NCBI GenBank assembly: GCA_964458935.1
Contig: CAYWKS010000010.1
Coordinates: forward strand, 1-64,000
Length of the DNA: 64,000 bases
From: CAYWKS01 sp964458935
Lineage (GTDB): Bacteria; Planctomycetota; Phycisphaerae; Phycisphaerales; Zrk34
Direction: 5' to 3'
In this document: positions 52,969 to 61,896 of the stretch, one piece after another
Layout: each line of letters starts with the position of its first letter
Position numbering within the stretch: position 1 is the stretch's first letter
Notes under the pieces: generated by a model
What the model saw: only the letters and a program-made list of their open reading frames with translations
Database searches by the model: none
What the model was told of the DNA's origin: nothing
Made by a program: the position numbers and the translations under genes

Positions 52969-55528
52969 GCCGCGCCCTCCTCGGTCTGCGTGTCATGGGC
53001 GAGCCGTCGTTCGACTGGATGTCGGTCATGCCGGTGCCCGCGTCGACCGTCCGGCCGCGGGCGGCCGCGGCCTCCAGCCGCTCGGTCATACGGCGCATCC
53101 GCTGTTCCCACTTCTCCGTGCTCACCTCGTGTTCACGGAGCCGATCCGCCCAGAGCGGGAACGACAGGGGCGTCAGCCCCTCCGTCTGTACGAGGCGGAT
53201 CGGCATGGTCTGAAGCGCAGCCATGGCCCGCTGCAGCCTCCGGACCTCCAACTGCTGATCGAGCACCTCCCGCCTCGCCTGGTCGAGCAGCATGTTGTCC
53301 GGATCAAACTCCTGGAACACGTCGTAGAACATGTCGCTCGACGCCTGGAGGTGACGCGACGCCTGTGTCTGGCCCGGGAAGCCGGGGAAGATCAACCCCG
53401 CGACCCGCGCGATGTCACGAAACTGCCGTCTCGCCATCGTCGTGCTGTTCAGGCATAGCAACAGGTCGACGTTCAACGTCTCCGGATCGAACAGGTCGCG
53501 CCACTGATCAACATCGACGTGGTGCCCGTCCGCGAGCAGTAGCTCGATGCCGTAGTCGTTGAAGTTCATCGTCAGCGTGCGTGGCGAATCAGTGGTCAGG
53601 CGATGGGCGAGTATCGCGCCCAGGCCCTCGTGGACGAGCCGCCCCTGAAAGGCGTGGATGTAGTAGTGCCGACCATCGCGGGACGCGAACGTCTCGACCA
53701 GCAGTGCACCGGGCGCGGGCAGTTGCGAGACCTCGGCTTGCAGTTCGAGCAGCGGCCTGACCGCTTGCATCTCGGGCCCGACGAACCGGCCGCGGCCCGC
53801 CTCGTCGAGCAGTTGCAGCACCGCGTCCGCGAGCAGCGTCGACAGCGGGAAGCGTGTGCCGCCCCATCGCGGCACCGCGCCGCGCTTGCCCGTCGCACGC
53901 CGCACCTGCGCGATCATGTTGCGCAAGCGCACCAGCTCCAGCGATCGTCCGGCGAACAGGAAGCGGTCGCCCGGTTGCAGGCGGCTGATGAACGACTCTT
54001 CGACGGTGCCGATCGCGCGGCCGTTGCCGAACGCGAGCTTCACCGACGCGTCGCTGGTGATGGTGCCGATCGCCATGCGGTGCCGTCGCGCCAGCCGCTG
54101 GGAGGCGACGACCCAGCGCCCATCATCGTCTTGGACGATGCGGGCGTAATCGGGGTAGGCGCTCAACGCCTCACCCCCGCGCCGGACGAAGTCCATAACC
54201 CAACGCCACTGGTCGTCGGTCAACTGGGCGTAGGCGTGAGTGGTGCGTACCTCCTGAAGCAAGTCGTCCTCGCGGAACCCGTCACCGGCAGCGATCGTGA
54301 CCACGTGCTGGGCGAGCACATCCAGCGCGCGACGCAGCGGCTGCCGCGGCTCGACGCGACGGGCATCGACGGCTCGCCGCGCCGCCGCAAACTCGATGAG
54401 CTCGAAGGCGTGGGTCGGCACGCCGATGATGCGGCTCGTGGCCCCGGGTTGGTGGCCGCTGCGGCCGGCACGCTGCAGCAGCCGGGCGATGCCCTTGGGC
54501 GAGCCCAACTGCATCACCTGGTCCACCGGTGAGAAGTCCACACCCAGGTCGAGGCTGGACGTCGCGACCACCGCGCGCAGCCGACCGGCCCGAAGCAGAT
54601 TCTCGACCTCGCGACGGATGCGCGGCTCCAGCGACCCGTGATGGATGGCGACCGCACCCACCAGGCCCGGCCGCGACGCCAGGATCGCGTGAAACCACAG
54701 TTCCGCCTGTGACCGCGTGTTCGTGAACAGCAGGCTGGTGCGGGCCGACTCCATCGCCGCCACGACTTGCGTGACGAGCCGCGTGCCGAGGTGGCCGGCC
54801 CACGGGAACCGCTCGATGCTCTCCGGGGCGACCGTCTGGACATCGATGGTCTTATTCAGATTGGCTGAGACCTGAACGCCCGATGCACGCTGAGGCCCGC
54901 ACCCCAGCAGCACGTCCAGGGCCTCGTCCAGGTTGCCCAGCGTGGCGGACAGGCCCCAGGTCTGCAGGTGTGGGACGCAACGACGCAGTCGCGCCAGGCT
55001 CAACTCCGTCTGCACCCCACGCTTCGTGCTCATCAACTCGTGCCACTCGTCAACCACCACGCACCGCAGCGTCGCGAATCGTTCCGCCGCGCCGCGGTAC
55101 GACAGCATCACCGACAGGCTCTCGGGCGTGGTCACCAATGCGGTCGGCGGACGCCTGTTCTGCCGCTGCTTGACCGTTGAGGACGTGTCCCCGGTGCGCA
55201 GCTCAAGCGACCAGGGCAGCCCAAGGGACGTGATCGGCTCGGCGAGCGTCTGGGCGGTGTCATTGGCGAGCGCCCGCAACGGCGTGATCCAGAGGACGCG
55301 AGCGGGGTCGTGGTCGCACCGGCCGGACGCGGGTCGGGGCGCTCGCTGCCCGGTCTCGCGCATGGCCTGCATCACCGGACCCAGCCAGACGGCGAACGTC
55401 TTGCCCAGGCCCGTCGGCGCGTGGATCAAGCCGCTCTGACCCGCGGCGTAGGCGGCCCACGCCCGACGCTGGTAGTCGAACGGCGCCCACCCGCGGGCCG
55501 AGAACCACTGCTCGATCTGGGTCATCAC
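52946..55528 (-). CDS. Ligase-associated Lhr-type DEXH helicase
   Basis: An 860-aa superfamily 2 helicase. Walker A is APTGLGKT at 37-44, the DEWH box (DEXH type) is at 160-163, and there are later motifs TSSLDLGVDFSPVDQVMQLGSPKG and RLLQRAGRSGHQPG. The C-terminal half has the Lhr-specific beta-rich domain that grips DNA. In the ligase-associated repair set it likely prepares ends for ligation. It has a 4-base overlap with the ligase gene upstream, so the operon is translationally coupled. Confidence 0.94.
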   Translation of the reverse strand: MMTQIEQWFSARGWAPFDYQRRAWAAYAAGQSGLIHAPTGLGKTFAVWLGPVMQAMRETGQRAPRPASGRCDHDPARVLWITPLRALANDTAQTLAEPITSLGLPWSLELRTGDTSSTVKQRQNRRPPTALVTTPESLSVMLSYRGAAERFATLRCVVVDEWHELMSTKRGVQTELSLARLRRCVPHLQTWGLSATLGNLDEALDVLLGCGPQRASGVQVSANLNKTIDVQTVAPESIERFPWAGHLGTRLVTQVVAAMESARTSLLFTNTRSQAELWFHAILASRPGLVGAVAIHHGSLEPRIRREVENLLRAGRLRAVVATSSLDLGVDFSPVDQVMQLGSPKGIARLLQRAGRSGHQPGATSRIIGVPTHAFELIEFAAARRAVDARRVEPRQPLRRALDVLAQHVVTIAAGDGFREDDLLQEVRTTHAYAQLTDDQWRWVMDFVRRGGEALSAYPDYARIVQDDDGRWVVASQRLARRHRMAIGTITSDASVKLAFGNGRAIGTVEESFISRLQPGDRFLFAGRSLELVRLRNMIAQVRRATGKRGAVPRWGGTRFPLSTLLADAVLQLLDEAGRGRFVGPEMQAVRPLLELQAEVSQLPAPGALLVETFASRDGRHYYIHAFQGRLVHEGLGAILAHRLTTDSPRTLTMNFNDYGIELLLADGHHVDVDQWRDLFDPETLNVDLLLCLNSTTMARRQFRDIARVAGLIFPGFPGQTQASRHLQASSDMFYDVFQEFDPDNMLLDQARREVLDQQLEVRRLQRAMAALQTMPIRLVQTEGLTPLSFPLWADRLREHEVSTEKWEQRMRRMTERLEAAAARGRTVDAGTGMTDIQSNDGSPMTRRPRRARRAYRPGV

Positions 55529-57150
55529 CGGGTCGATCGCATGGCCTCCGGTAGCAGCCGCCTGACCGCGTCGAGTGTGTCGGCGTCCGCGGGTGACTTG
55601 TCATGCCGCCAGCGGGCGATGCGGGGGAACCTGAGCGCCAGCCCCGACTTGTGACGCGGCGACTCCTGCACCGCTTCGAAGGCCACCTCGAACACGAGGC
55701 GCGGCTCGACCGTTCGCACCGGACCATGGCGGCCGGTTGTGCTGCTCCGCACGAAGCGGTCCACCTCGGCGATCTCCTTCTGTGTCAGACCCGAGTACGC
55801 CTTGGCGACCGGGACCAGGCTGCCCCCATCCCATACCCCGAACGTGTAGTCCGTGAACAGCCCGGCGCGTCGGCCGTGGCCCTGCTGCGCAGCGATCATC
55901 ACCGCGTCGATCGTGTGCGGCTCGATCTTCCACTTCCACCACGAGCCGCGCACGCGACCGACCTGGTAGGGCGACTCCCGATGCTTGAGCATCAGCCCCT
56001 CAACGCCTCGTGACCGGGCCTCGCGCTGATGGTCGGACAATGCCTCCCATGACGCTGCTCGCACCGTCGGCGATAGCTGGACGTGCGCCCCGCGATCACG
56101 TTCGAGGAGATCGGCGATCAGCGAAGCCAAGCCGTGGCGTCGCACATGCAACGGTCGATCGCGCATATCCTTGCCCTCGGCTTCCAGCAGGTCGTACGCC
56201 ATGACCCGGATCGGCACGTCGGCGAAGAGCATCGGCTGCACGTTGCGGCGACCGATCCGCCGCTGGAGGATCGCGAACGGCAGGGGCGCCTCGCCCTCCC
56301 ATGCCAGGATCTCGGCGTCGACGACGGTTCCGCGGGGCATCATCTGCGCTATCGCCCGCGCTTCGGGAAAGGCCTCACCGACGAGCTCCTCGCCGCGGGA
56401 CCAGACCAGTGTCGCGCCGGGCCGGTGAATGAGTTGTGCTCGTATGCCGTCCCACTTCCACTCGACCTGCCAGTCGTCGATCGGGCCCAACGCGGCTGGC
56501 TCGGTCTCCAGTGGCGAGGCGAGGCAGAACGGGTACGGCTGAGCCGGATCGTGCTCGGCGCGGCCGCCGCTGCCCGACAACAGGGCGCCGAAGTCCGATG
56601 CGGTCGGCCTCCACGAACCGGTCAGCCGGTGCGCCATGACCGCCGGCTCAACGCCCGCGGCTCGCCCCAGCGCCCGCGTCACCAGCTTCGCCGAGACGCC
56701 CACTCGGAACGACTGCGAGATGAGCTTGTGGAAGAGGAAGCATTGCGCCGCATCGAACCGCGCCCACGTTGCCACGATCGCTTCACGCTGTTCCGTCTCT
56801 TCCATGTGCTGCAGCGGCAGCACCCGACGCTCGATCACGGCATGCAAGGCCTCGTCGCTCGGCTCGCCGGCTTCGCCCGGCACCAGCAGCGCCAGCGTCT
56901 CCGACAGATCACCGACCGCCCGGTAGCACTCATCAAGCAGCCAGGCGGGATAGCCCGATGCTTCGCACGCCCACTGTCGTAACCGGCGCGACGGTACCGC
57001 TCGAATCAGTCGCCGACCGAGCAGCACGTGCAGCGCCCACGCCGCATCGGCCGCCGGCGCCTGCTCGAAGTAGCGCGTCAGCGCATCGACCTTGGCGTTG
57101 GTCTTCGTCGTGGCGTCCAGCGCCATGTACAGGCCCGTGAACCGCTTCAT
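55525..57150 (-). CDS. ATP-dependent DNA ligase (ligase-associated repair operon)
   Basis: This 541-aa ligase has its adenylated lysine at K232 in WKWDGIRAQL (KxDG-type). It has a helical N-terminal domain (1-180), the nucleotidyltransferase domain and a C-terminal OB fold (VGRVRGSWWKWKIEPHTIDAVMIAAQQGHGRRAG, containing the terminal KxK-like motif V). It seals nicks using ATP and is a second ligase besides the NAD-dependent housekeeping enzyme. The gene overlaps the exonuclease stop by ATGA. This set was named for the association in known genomes. Confidence 0.94.
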   Translation of the reverse strand: MKRFTGLYMALDATTKTNAKVDALTRYFEQAPAADAAWALHVLLGRRLIRAVPSRRLRQWACEASGYPAWLLDECYRAVGDLSETLALLVPGEAGEPSDEALHAVIERRVLPLQHMEETEQREAIVATWARFDAAQCFLFHKLISQSFRVGVSAKLVTRALGRAAGVEPAVMAHRLTGSWRPTASDFGALLSGSGGRAEHDPAQPYPFCLASPLETEPAALGPIDDWQVEWKWDGIRAQLIHRPGATLVWSRGEELVGEAFPEARAIAQMMPRGTVVDAEILAWEGEAPLPFAILQRRIGRRNVQPMLFADVPIRVMAYDLLEAEGKDMRDRPLHVRRHGLASLIADLLERDRGAHVQLSPTVRAASWEALSDHQREARSRGVEGLMLKHRESPYQVGRVRGSWWKWKIEPHTIDAVMIAAQQGHGRRAGLFTDYTFGVWDGGSLVPVAKAYSGLTQKEIAEVDRFVRSSTTGRHGPVRTVEPRLVFEVAFEAVQESPRHKSGLALRFPRIARWRHDKSPADADTLDAVRRLLPEAMRSTR

Positions 57151-58226
57151 GTCGCCGCGCCCCCGTTGTCGAGCAGGGGCATGCCCGATGCGTCATCGGC
57201 GGTCGCTCGATCACCGGGCTCGCCATCCGCCAGGCGCTCGCCCTCGAATCGCGTCTGGATCGGGCGGGCGTCGTGTCCCCGCGTCTCCCGCAGGTAACGT
57301 GCCAGCGGCCTCGCGTAGCCGTGCGTCACGTCCACCCGTTCGGCACCGCTGGCGTCGATCGTCTCGAGCAGCCCTTGCCAGTCCGCGTGGTCGGACAGCA
57401 CGAACCCGCGATCCACCGTTCGATATCGCCTCATCCCGCGGATCATCATCCAGCCGGACGCGATCGCGGTGCTGATCGGGTGAAACTTCTTCAGCCAGGG
57501 CGAGCCGTGCGCCGACATCGGGGCGATAACCAGCGCCCGGCCCCGCGTGGCCTTGGCGGCCTCGGCGGTGGCATACTGTGCCGGGGGCAACGCCACGCCC
57601 GCATCGCGATAGAGTGAAGTGATCGCATCGACCGCGCCATGCAGGAGGATCGGCGCCGCATCGCCGTCCGGCTCGATGCCCGCCAGCACGCGCTGGGCCT
57701 TGCCCAGGGCGTAAGCGTAGACAACCGACGTCAGCCCGAGGTCGCGGTTGCCGCGCCACCACCGGTTGACCTCAGCGTGCACCTCGCTCGTTGCGGGCCA
57801 GCGATAGACGGGCAGGCCAAAAGTGCTCTCGGTCACCAGGTGATGGCATCGCAAGGGTTCGAATCCGGCACAGGTCGAGTCCGCGGCGGTCTTGAAGTCG
57901 CCCGTGACGACGGCGACATGCCCGGCGTGTTCCACGCGGACCTGGGCCGCGCCGAGCAGGTGCCCCGCCGGGTGCAGCGACACGCTCACGCCGTTGATGC
58001 AGGTCGCTTGCCCATACGCGGCCACCTGCAGGTCAATCGCCCCGAGCCGGTGGCGGAGGATGGCGGCGCCGGGCTCGGCCGCGAGGTAATGGCGGCAGCC
58101 CGCGCGGGCATGGTCGCTGTGGGCATGCGTGATCACCGCCCGTTCCACCGGTTTCCAGGGGTCCACGTGGAAGTCCCCGACCGGGCAGTAAAGCCCTGCG
58201 TCCGTGGATGTGATCAACTCGTCCAT
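57147..58226 (-). CDS. Ligase-associated metallo-beta-lactamase-fold exonuclease
   Basis: This 359-aa protein of the beta-CASP/MBL type has HAHSDH at 34-39 as the first metal motif and further histidines and aspartates (SLHPAGHLLGAAQVRVEH, VTGDFKTA, LSDHADWQG). It is the ligase-associated DNA-damage exonuclease, related to Artemis/SNM1. It is the first gene of the four. The start ATG 58226 is chosen because the longer frame upstream is not protein-like. It should trim DNA ends before ligation. Confidence 0.92.
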   Translation of the reverse strand: MDELITSTDAGLYCPVGDFHVDPWKPVERAVITHAHSDHARAGCRHYLAAEPGAAILRHRLGAIDLQVAAYGQATCINGVSVSLHPAGHLLGAAQVRVEHAGHVAVVTGDFKTAADSTCAGFEPLRCHHLVTESTFGLPVYRWPATSEVHAEVNRWWRGNRDLGLTSVVYAYALGKAQRVLAGIEPDGDAAPILLHGAVDAITSLYRDAGVALPPAQYATAEAAKATRGRALVIAPMSAHGSPWLKKFHPISTAIASGWMMIRGMRRYRTVDRGFVLSDHADWQGLLETIDASGAERVDVTHGYARPLARYLRETRGHDARPIQTRFEGERLADGEPGDRATADDASGMPLLDNGGAAT

Positions 58227-58610
58227 GGCGGGCACGGCCCGTAATGGTAGGCCCGGCGGGCACAACCGACCGCACCTACACCGGCCGCTCACTCCGCGAT
58301 GTCGCCCGGCTGGCGGCAGCCCCCCGCTTCCGCCGACAACGCTGGGAACAGTATCGCACGCTCGGCCAGTCACGCTCCCACTTCTTGCGCCATGTCATGG
58401 GCCGCCCGCACACGACGCATTCTTTGCTCGGCAGGGAGTCATTGGGCATGGACGAGTCTAGCCGCCATCGTAAGCGTCAGAGCAGGCCGGCCGGCATGGA
58501 CCCCGCCCCAATGTCTGGGCGAATTCCGTTGGCCACGGCTTAAGTCTGGTGTAACATTCATGTAGCGGGGCTTTGCACATCTTCGCCCCGATCCGTCAAG
58601 GAGGTGCGCT
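58227..58610. other. Divergent intergenic region
   Basis: About 380 bases between the exonuclease gene (leftward) and the kinase-like gene (rightward). It should hold promoters for both. An AT-richer tract lies at about 58540-58565 (TAAGTCTGGTGTAACATTC), close to the rightward gene. No gene is recognised. Confidence 0.4.
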
Positions 58611-59324
58611 ATGCCACCCACGACTTCTCAGGACCGATTCAAGGCCCTGGCGGGCGCGGTGCGGTCCGGCACGCGGCCGGTGGAGGTTCAGCCGCAGGCC
58701 CCGGTTCACGCCGCCTTTGTCACCATCTCGCGCCAGCCGGGCACGATCACCCCGGACTTCGCCGAGCGGCTGGCCGAACGCCTCGGAGAGACCGATGAGG
58801 CGCCGTGGACCGTCGCCGACCGCCAGGTGGCCGAGCGGGTTGCCAATGAGCTGGGCCTGCCCGAGGACCAGGTGGAGCGGCCGATGCACTGGATCACGGA
58901 AATGCTCTACGGCCTGCGGACTGCGCCGGGCCATCGCACGCTGACTAACATGAGCATCTACCACCGCGTGGTGACGGTCGTCCGCACGATCGCGACCCAG
59001 GGCCGCGCCGTTATCGTCGGCCGGGGCGGCGTGTTCATCACGCACGACCTTCATGACGGGCTACACGTGCGGTTCGTGGCGCCGCGAGCGTGGCGTGTCG
59101 ATCGCCTCGCCGATCGCCTGAAGGTCAGCCGCGACAAGGCCGAACGCGAACTGGACCGCCTCGACGACGAGCGGCGGCAGTTCTTCCTGGAGTGGTGGGA
59201 CAAGGCGATCGACGACCCGCAGCACTTCAGCCTCGTGATCAACCTCGCCTTGGTCGACGAAGCGGAGGCCGAGACGCTGATCGCCGACATGACCTGCGCC
59301 CGGCGTCGATCCGGTCCGCGATGA
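58611..59324 (+). CDS. Cytidylate kinase-like family protein
   Basis: This 237-aa protein has a strong AAGGAGGTG before its ATG. It matches the cytidylate-kinase-like (AAA_26) family found in many planctomycetes and Deltaproteobacteria: FVTISRQPGTITPDFAERLAERLG near the N-terminus, and VVGRGGVFITHDLHDGLHVRFVAPRAWRVDRLADRL in the middle. A canonical P-loop is not obvious, so nucleotide binding is uncertain. Function is not established for the family. Confidence 0.75.
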   Translation: MPPTTSQDRFKALAGAVRSGTRPVEVQPQAPVHAAFVTISRQPGTITPDFAERLAERLGETDEAPWTVADRQVAERVANELGLPEDQVERPMHWITEMLYGLRTAPGHRTLTNMSIYHRVVTVVRTIATQGRAVIVGRGGVFITHDLHDGLHVRFVAPRAWRVDRLADRLKVSRDKAERELDRLDDERRQFFLEWWDKAIDDPQHFSLVINLALVDEAEAETLIADMTCARRRSGPR

Positions 59325-59372
59325 TGCCCGTGCTGGCGTGGCCGGCGGCATCATCGCGTGTAAACTAGGGGC

Positions 59373-60512
59373 ATGACGCTCACCGGACATGCCCCGCACG
59401 CAGGACGGCCCGCCGGGCCGGACGCCGCGCCGCCCCTGCGGCTGCTGTTCTGGGAGACGACCGCCGCGTGCAACCTGGCGTGCGTGCATTGCCGGCGCCT
59501 GGACGTCGGCCGCCAACTCAGCCGCGACGACCTGTCGACGGACGTGGCGGCGGCCATGATCCGCTCCCTGCCGCAGACGGGCCGGCCCATCCTCGTGTTC
59601 AGCGGGGGCGAGCCGCTCATGCGCCCGGACCTGTTCGACCTGGCCGTTATCGCCGTGGACAGCGACCTGCCGATCGCCCTGGCGACCAATGGGACCATCA
59701 TGAACGACGACGTGGCCCGCCGCATCGTCGACGTGGGCTTCCGTCGGGTGTCGATGAGCTTCGACGGGCCATCGGCGGCGATCCACGATCGCTTCCGCGG
59801 GATCGACGGGGCGTTCGACGCCACCATCCGCGGGTTCAGGGACCTGCGGCGGCTCGGCATGAGCATGCAGATCAACACCTCCGTGGCACGGCACAACCAC
59901 GCCCACCTCGATGAGATGTACACGCTGGCGCTGGACCTTGGGGCCGACGCGCTGCATATCTTCATGCTCGTGCCCGTGGGCTGCGGGATGGAACTCGATG
60001 AGTCGATCATGCTCGACGGCGACGCGTACGAGCGGGCGCTGCACTGGGTTTACGACCGCCAGCAGGAAGGCCGGCTCCACCTCAAGGCCACGTGCGCCCC
60101 GCATTACTTCCGCGTGATGCGGCAGCGTTCCAAGGCGGACGGCCCGGCGATGCCGGCCGCCCCGCAACCCCACGCGAGCGGCCACCCCGGCAGCCTGTCC
60201 GCCGTCACGAAGGGATGCCTGGCCGGGCAGGCGGTCTGCTTCGTCTCGCACACCGGCGAGGTCTTTCCCTGCGGCTACCTGCCGGTGACCAGCGGCAACG
60301 TCAAGACCCGGCCGTTGCCCGAAATCTGGCGTGACTCGGCCGTCTTCGCCGACCTCCGCGACGACGGCAATCTGACCGGCAAGTGCGGCGTGTGCGAGTA
60401 CAAGAAGGTCTGCATGGGCTGCCGCGCCCGGGCGTTCGCCCAAACCCACGACTACCTCGCCGAGGAACCCAACTGCGCCCACACGCCGGTCAGGCTTCGC
60501 CCGAGGCATTGA
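59373..60512 (+). CDS. AhbD-like radical SAM/SPASM protein
   Basis: A 379-aa radical SAM enzyme. The Fe-S cysteines are C33, C37 and C40 (CNLACVHC), followed by FSGGEPLMRPDLF. A SPASM-type C-terminal cluster reads CLAGQAVCF...FPCGYLP...CGVCEYKKVCMGCRARAF. This layout is that of AhbD (which decarboxylates Fe-coproporphyrin III to heme) and NirJ-like proteins. The presence of an AhbC-like gene convergent at 60490 supports AhbD and the siroheme-dependent heme route. Another SPASM family cannot be excluded without alignment. Its 3' end overlaps that of the convergent gene by 23 bases. Confidence 0.75.
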   Translation: MTLTGHAPHAGRPAGPDAAPPLRLLFWETTAACNLACVHCRRLDVGRQLSRDDLSTDVAAAMIRSLPQTGRPILVFSGGEPLMRPDLFDLAVIAVDSDLPIALATNGTIMNDDVARRIVDVGFRRVSMSFDGPSAAIHDRFRGIDGAFDATIRGFRDLRRLGMSMQINTSVARHNHAHLDEMYTLALDLGADALHIFMLVPVGCGMELDESIMLDGDAYERALHWVYDRQQEGRLHLKATCAPHYFRVMRQRSKADGPAMPAAPQPHASGHPGSLSAVTKGCLAGQAVCFVSHTGEVFPCGYLPVTSGNVKTRPLPEIWRDSAVFADLRDDGNLTGKCGVCEYKKVCMGCRARAFAQTHDYLAEEPNCAHTPVRLRPRH

Positions 60513-61749
60513 CCGCGGCCGCGGCCTGCAGGTGCTGCTCGATCGGCTCGCCGGCGATCTCGGCGTCTGTCAGGTAACAGCCCGGGTCCGACGCCCATGG
60601 TTTGCCGGTCGCCGTCTCGGCGCGGGCCCGCAGCCCGCCGCCGCAGATCGACCGGAAGCGGCACGTGCCGCATCGACCTTCCAGCAGGTCCAGGCGATTC
60701 TTCAATCCCGCCATGATCGGGTCGCTCGTGTCCCGCCAGACCTCGCTGAACGGCCGCTGTCGCACGTTGCCGAACGAACGATACATCGAGAACTGATCGG
60801 CGTGGACGTTGCCGAGGAAGTCGATGTTGGCGATGCCCACGCCCGACGAGTACCGCGCCCCGCCGTTCCAGTGCAGCATCTGGAGCACCTGCTGTGCCCG
60901 GGGGTGCTGCTCGGCGAGCATTCGCAGGTACAGGTAAGCCCCGTCGCAGTGGTTGTCGACGGTCAGGATCTCCACGCGGCGATCGCCCCGGTTGAGCTGG
61001 CGCGTGCGATGGAGGATCGTGTCCATGGCGCGGCGCGACTCGTCGGGCGTGAGGGTGTCGAGCTCGGTGCCGCGGCCGGCGGGGCACAAATGGTAGAAGC
61101 AGGCACGGTGGATGCCGTGGTCCGCGATGAAGTCGAAGATCTCGTCGAGGTCGTTGCAGGTCTGGCGCGTGAGGGTCAGCCGCAGGCCGACCTTCTGACC
61201 GACGGCGACGCAGTGATCGAAGCCTTGCATGGTGCGGGTGAAGGCGCCGCGGACGCCGCGGAACCGGTCGTGGACGGCGGGCCTGGCCGAGTCGAGGGAG
61301 ATGCCGACGTACGCGAAGTGCAGGGCCTTGAGCCGCTCGGCGGTGCGGCGGTCGATCAGCGTGCCGTTGGTCGAGAGCACGACGTGCAGGCCGAGCTGCC
61401 GGGCGTAGCCGGCGAGGTCGAACACATCGGGTCGGACGAGCGGCTCGCCCCCGGAGAACAGGACGGCGGGGACGCCGAACGCCGCGAGGTCGTCGAGCAC
61501 CGCGCGGGCTTCGTCGGTGGTGAGCTCGCCGGTGTATCGCCGGGCTTCGGAGGCGGTGTAGCAATGCACGCACTTGAGGTTGCAGGTGCGTGTGAGGTTC
61601 CACACGACGATGGGGCGGCGATCGCCGGCGGCCTTGGCCAGCCGCATGCGCTGGTGGCTCGGCGGGTCGATCTGGGTGATCTTGCGGCCGTAGCGGTGGG
61701 GCGTGCTGGGCGATTCCAGCCCGCAGTAGAGTGTGCTGATGTCGATCAC
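60490..61749 (-). CDS. ahbC: AhbC-like 12,18-didecarboxysiroheme deacetylase
   Basis: This 419-aa radical SAM protein starts VIDISTLYCGLESPSTPHRYGRK, the recognisable start of AhbC/NirJ proteins (ISxLYCG...P..RYGR). Cysteines C56, C60 and C63 (TCNLKCVHCYT) bind the SAM cluster. FSGGEPLVRPDVFDL and a C-terminal SPASM-like motif CGTCRFRSICGGGLRARAE follow. AhbC removes acetate side chains from 12,18-didecarboxysiroheme on the way to heme; NirJ is its paralogue in heme d1 synthesis. The GTG start at 61749 matches the family N-terminus. I do not see ahbAB here, so the full pathway needs other loci. Confidence 0.82.
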   Translation of the reverse strand: MIDISTLYCGLESPSTPHRYGRKITQIDPPSHQRMRLAKAAGDRRPIVVWNLTRTCNLKCVHCYTASEARRYTGELTTDEARAVLDDLAAFGVPAVLFSGGEPLVRPDVFDLAGYARQLGLHVVLSTNGTLIDRRTAERLKALHFAYVGISLDSARPAVHDRFRGVRGAFTRTMQGFDHCVAVGQKVGLRLTLTRQTCNDLDEIFDFIADHGIHRACFYHLCPAGRGTELDTLTPDESRRAMDTILHRTRQLNRGDRRVEILTVDNHCDGAYLYLRMLAEQHPRAQQVLQMLHWNGGARYSSGVGIANIDFLGNVHADQFSMYRSFGNVRQRPFSEVWRDTSDPIMAGLKNRLDLLEGRCGTCRFRSICGGGLRARAETATGKPWASDPGCYLTDAEIAGEPIEQHLQAAAAVNASGEA

Positions 61750-61896
61750 GATCGCGCTCCAGGCCGGCGGTCGCCCGGGCAAGGCCGCGCCGCCGATTAC
61801 ACGATAGCACGCCGGCCCGACGGACAAAACCGCGGTGCATGCAAGCCGCGGCGGCTGCCGTTACAGTCGGGCCGGCAAGGAGGTATGATCAGACCC

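Noticed and set aside
57850..57870. GGTTCGAATCC tRNA T-arm-like sequence
   Set aside because: It lies inside the exonuclease gene and has no cloverleaf around it.
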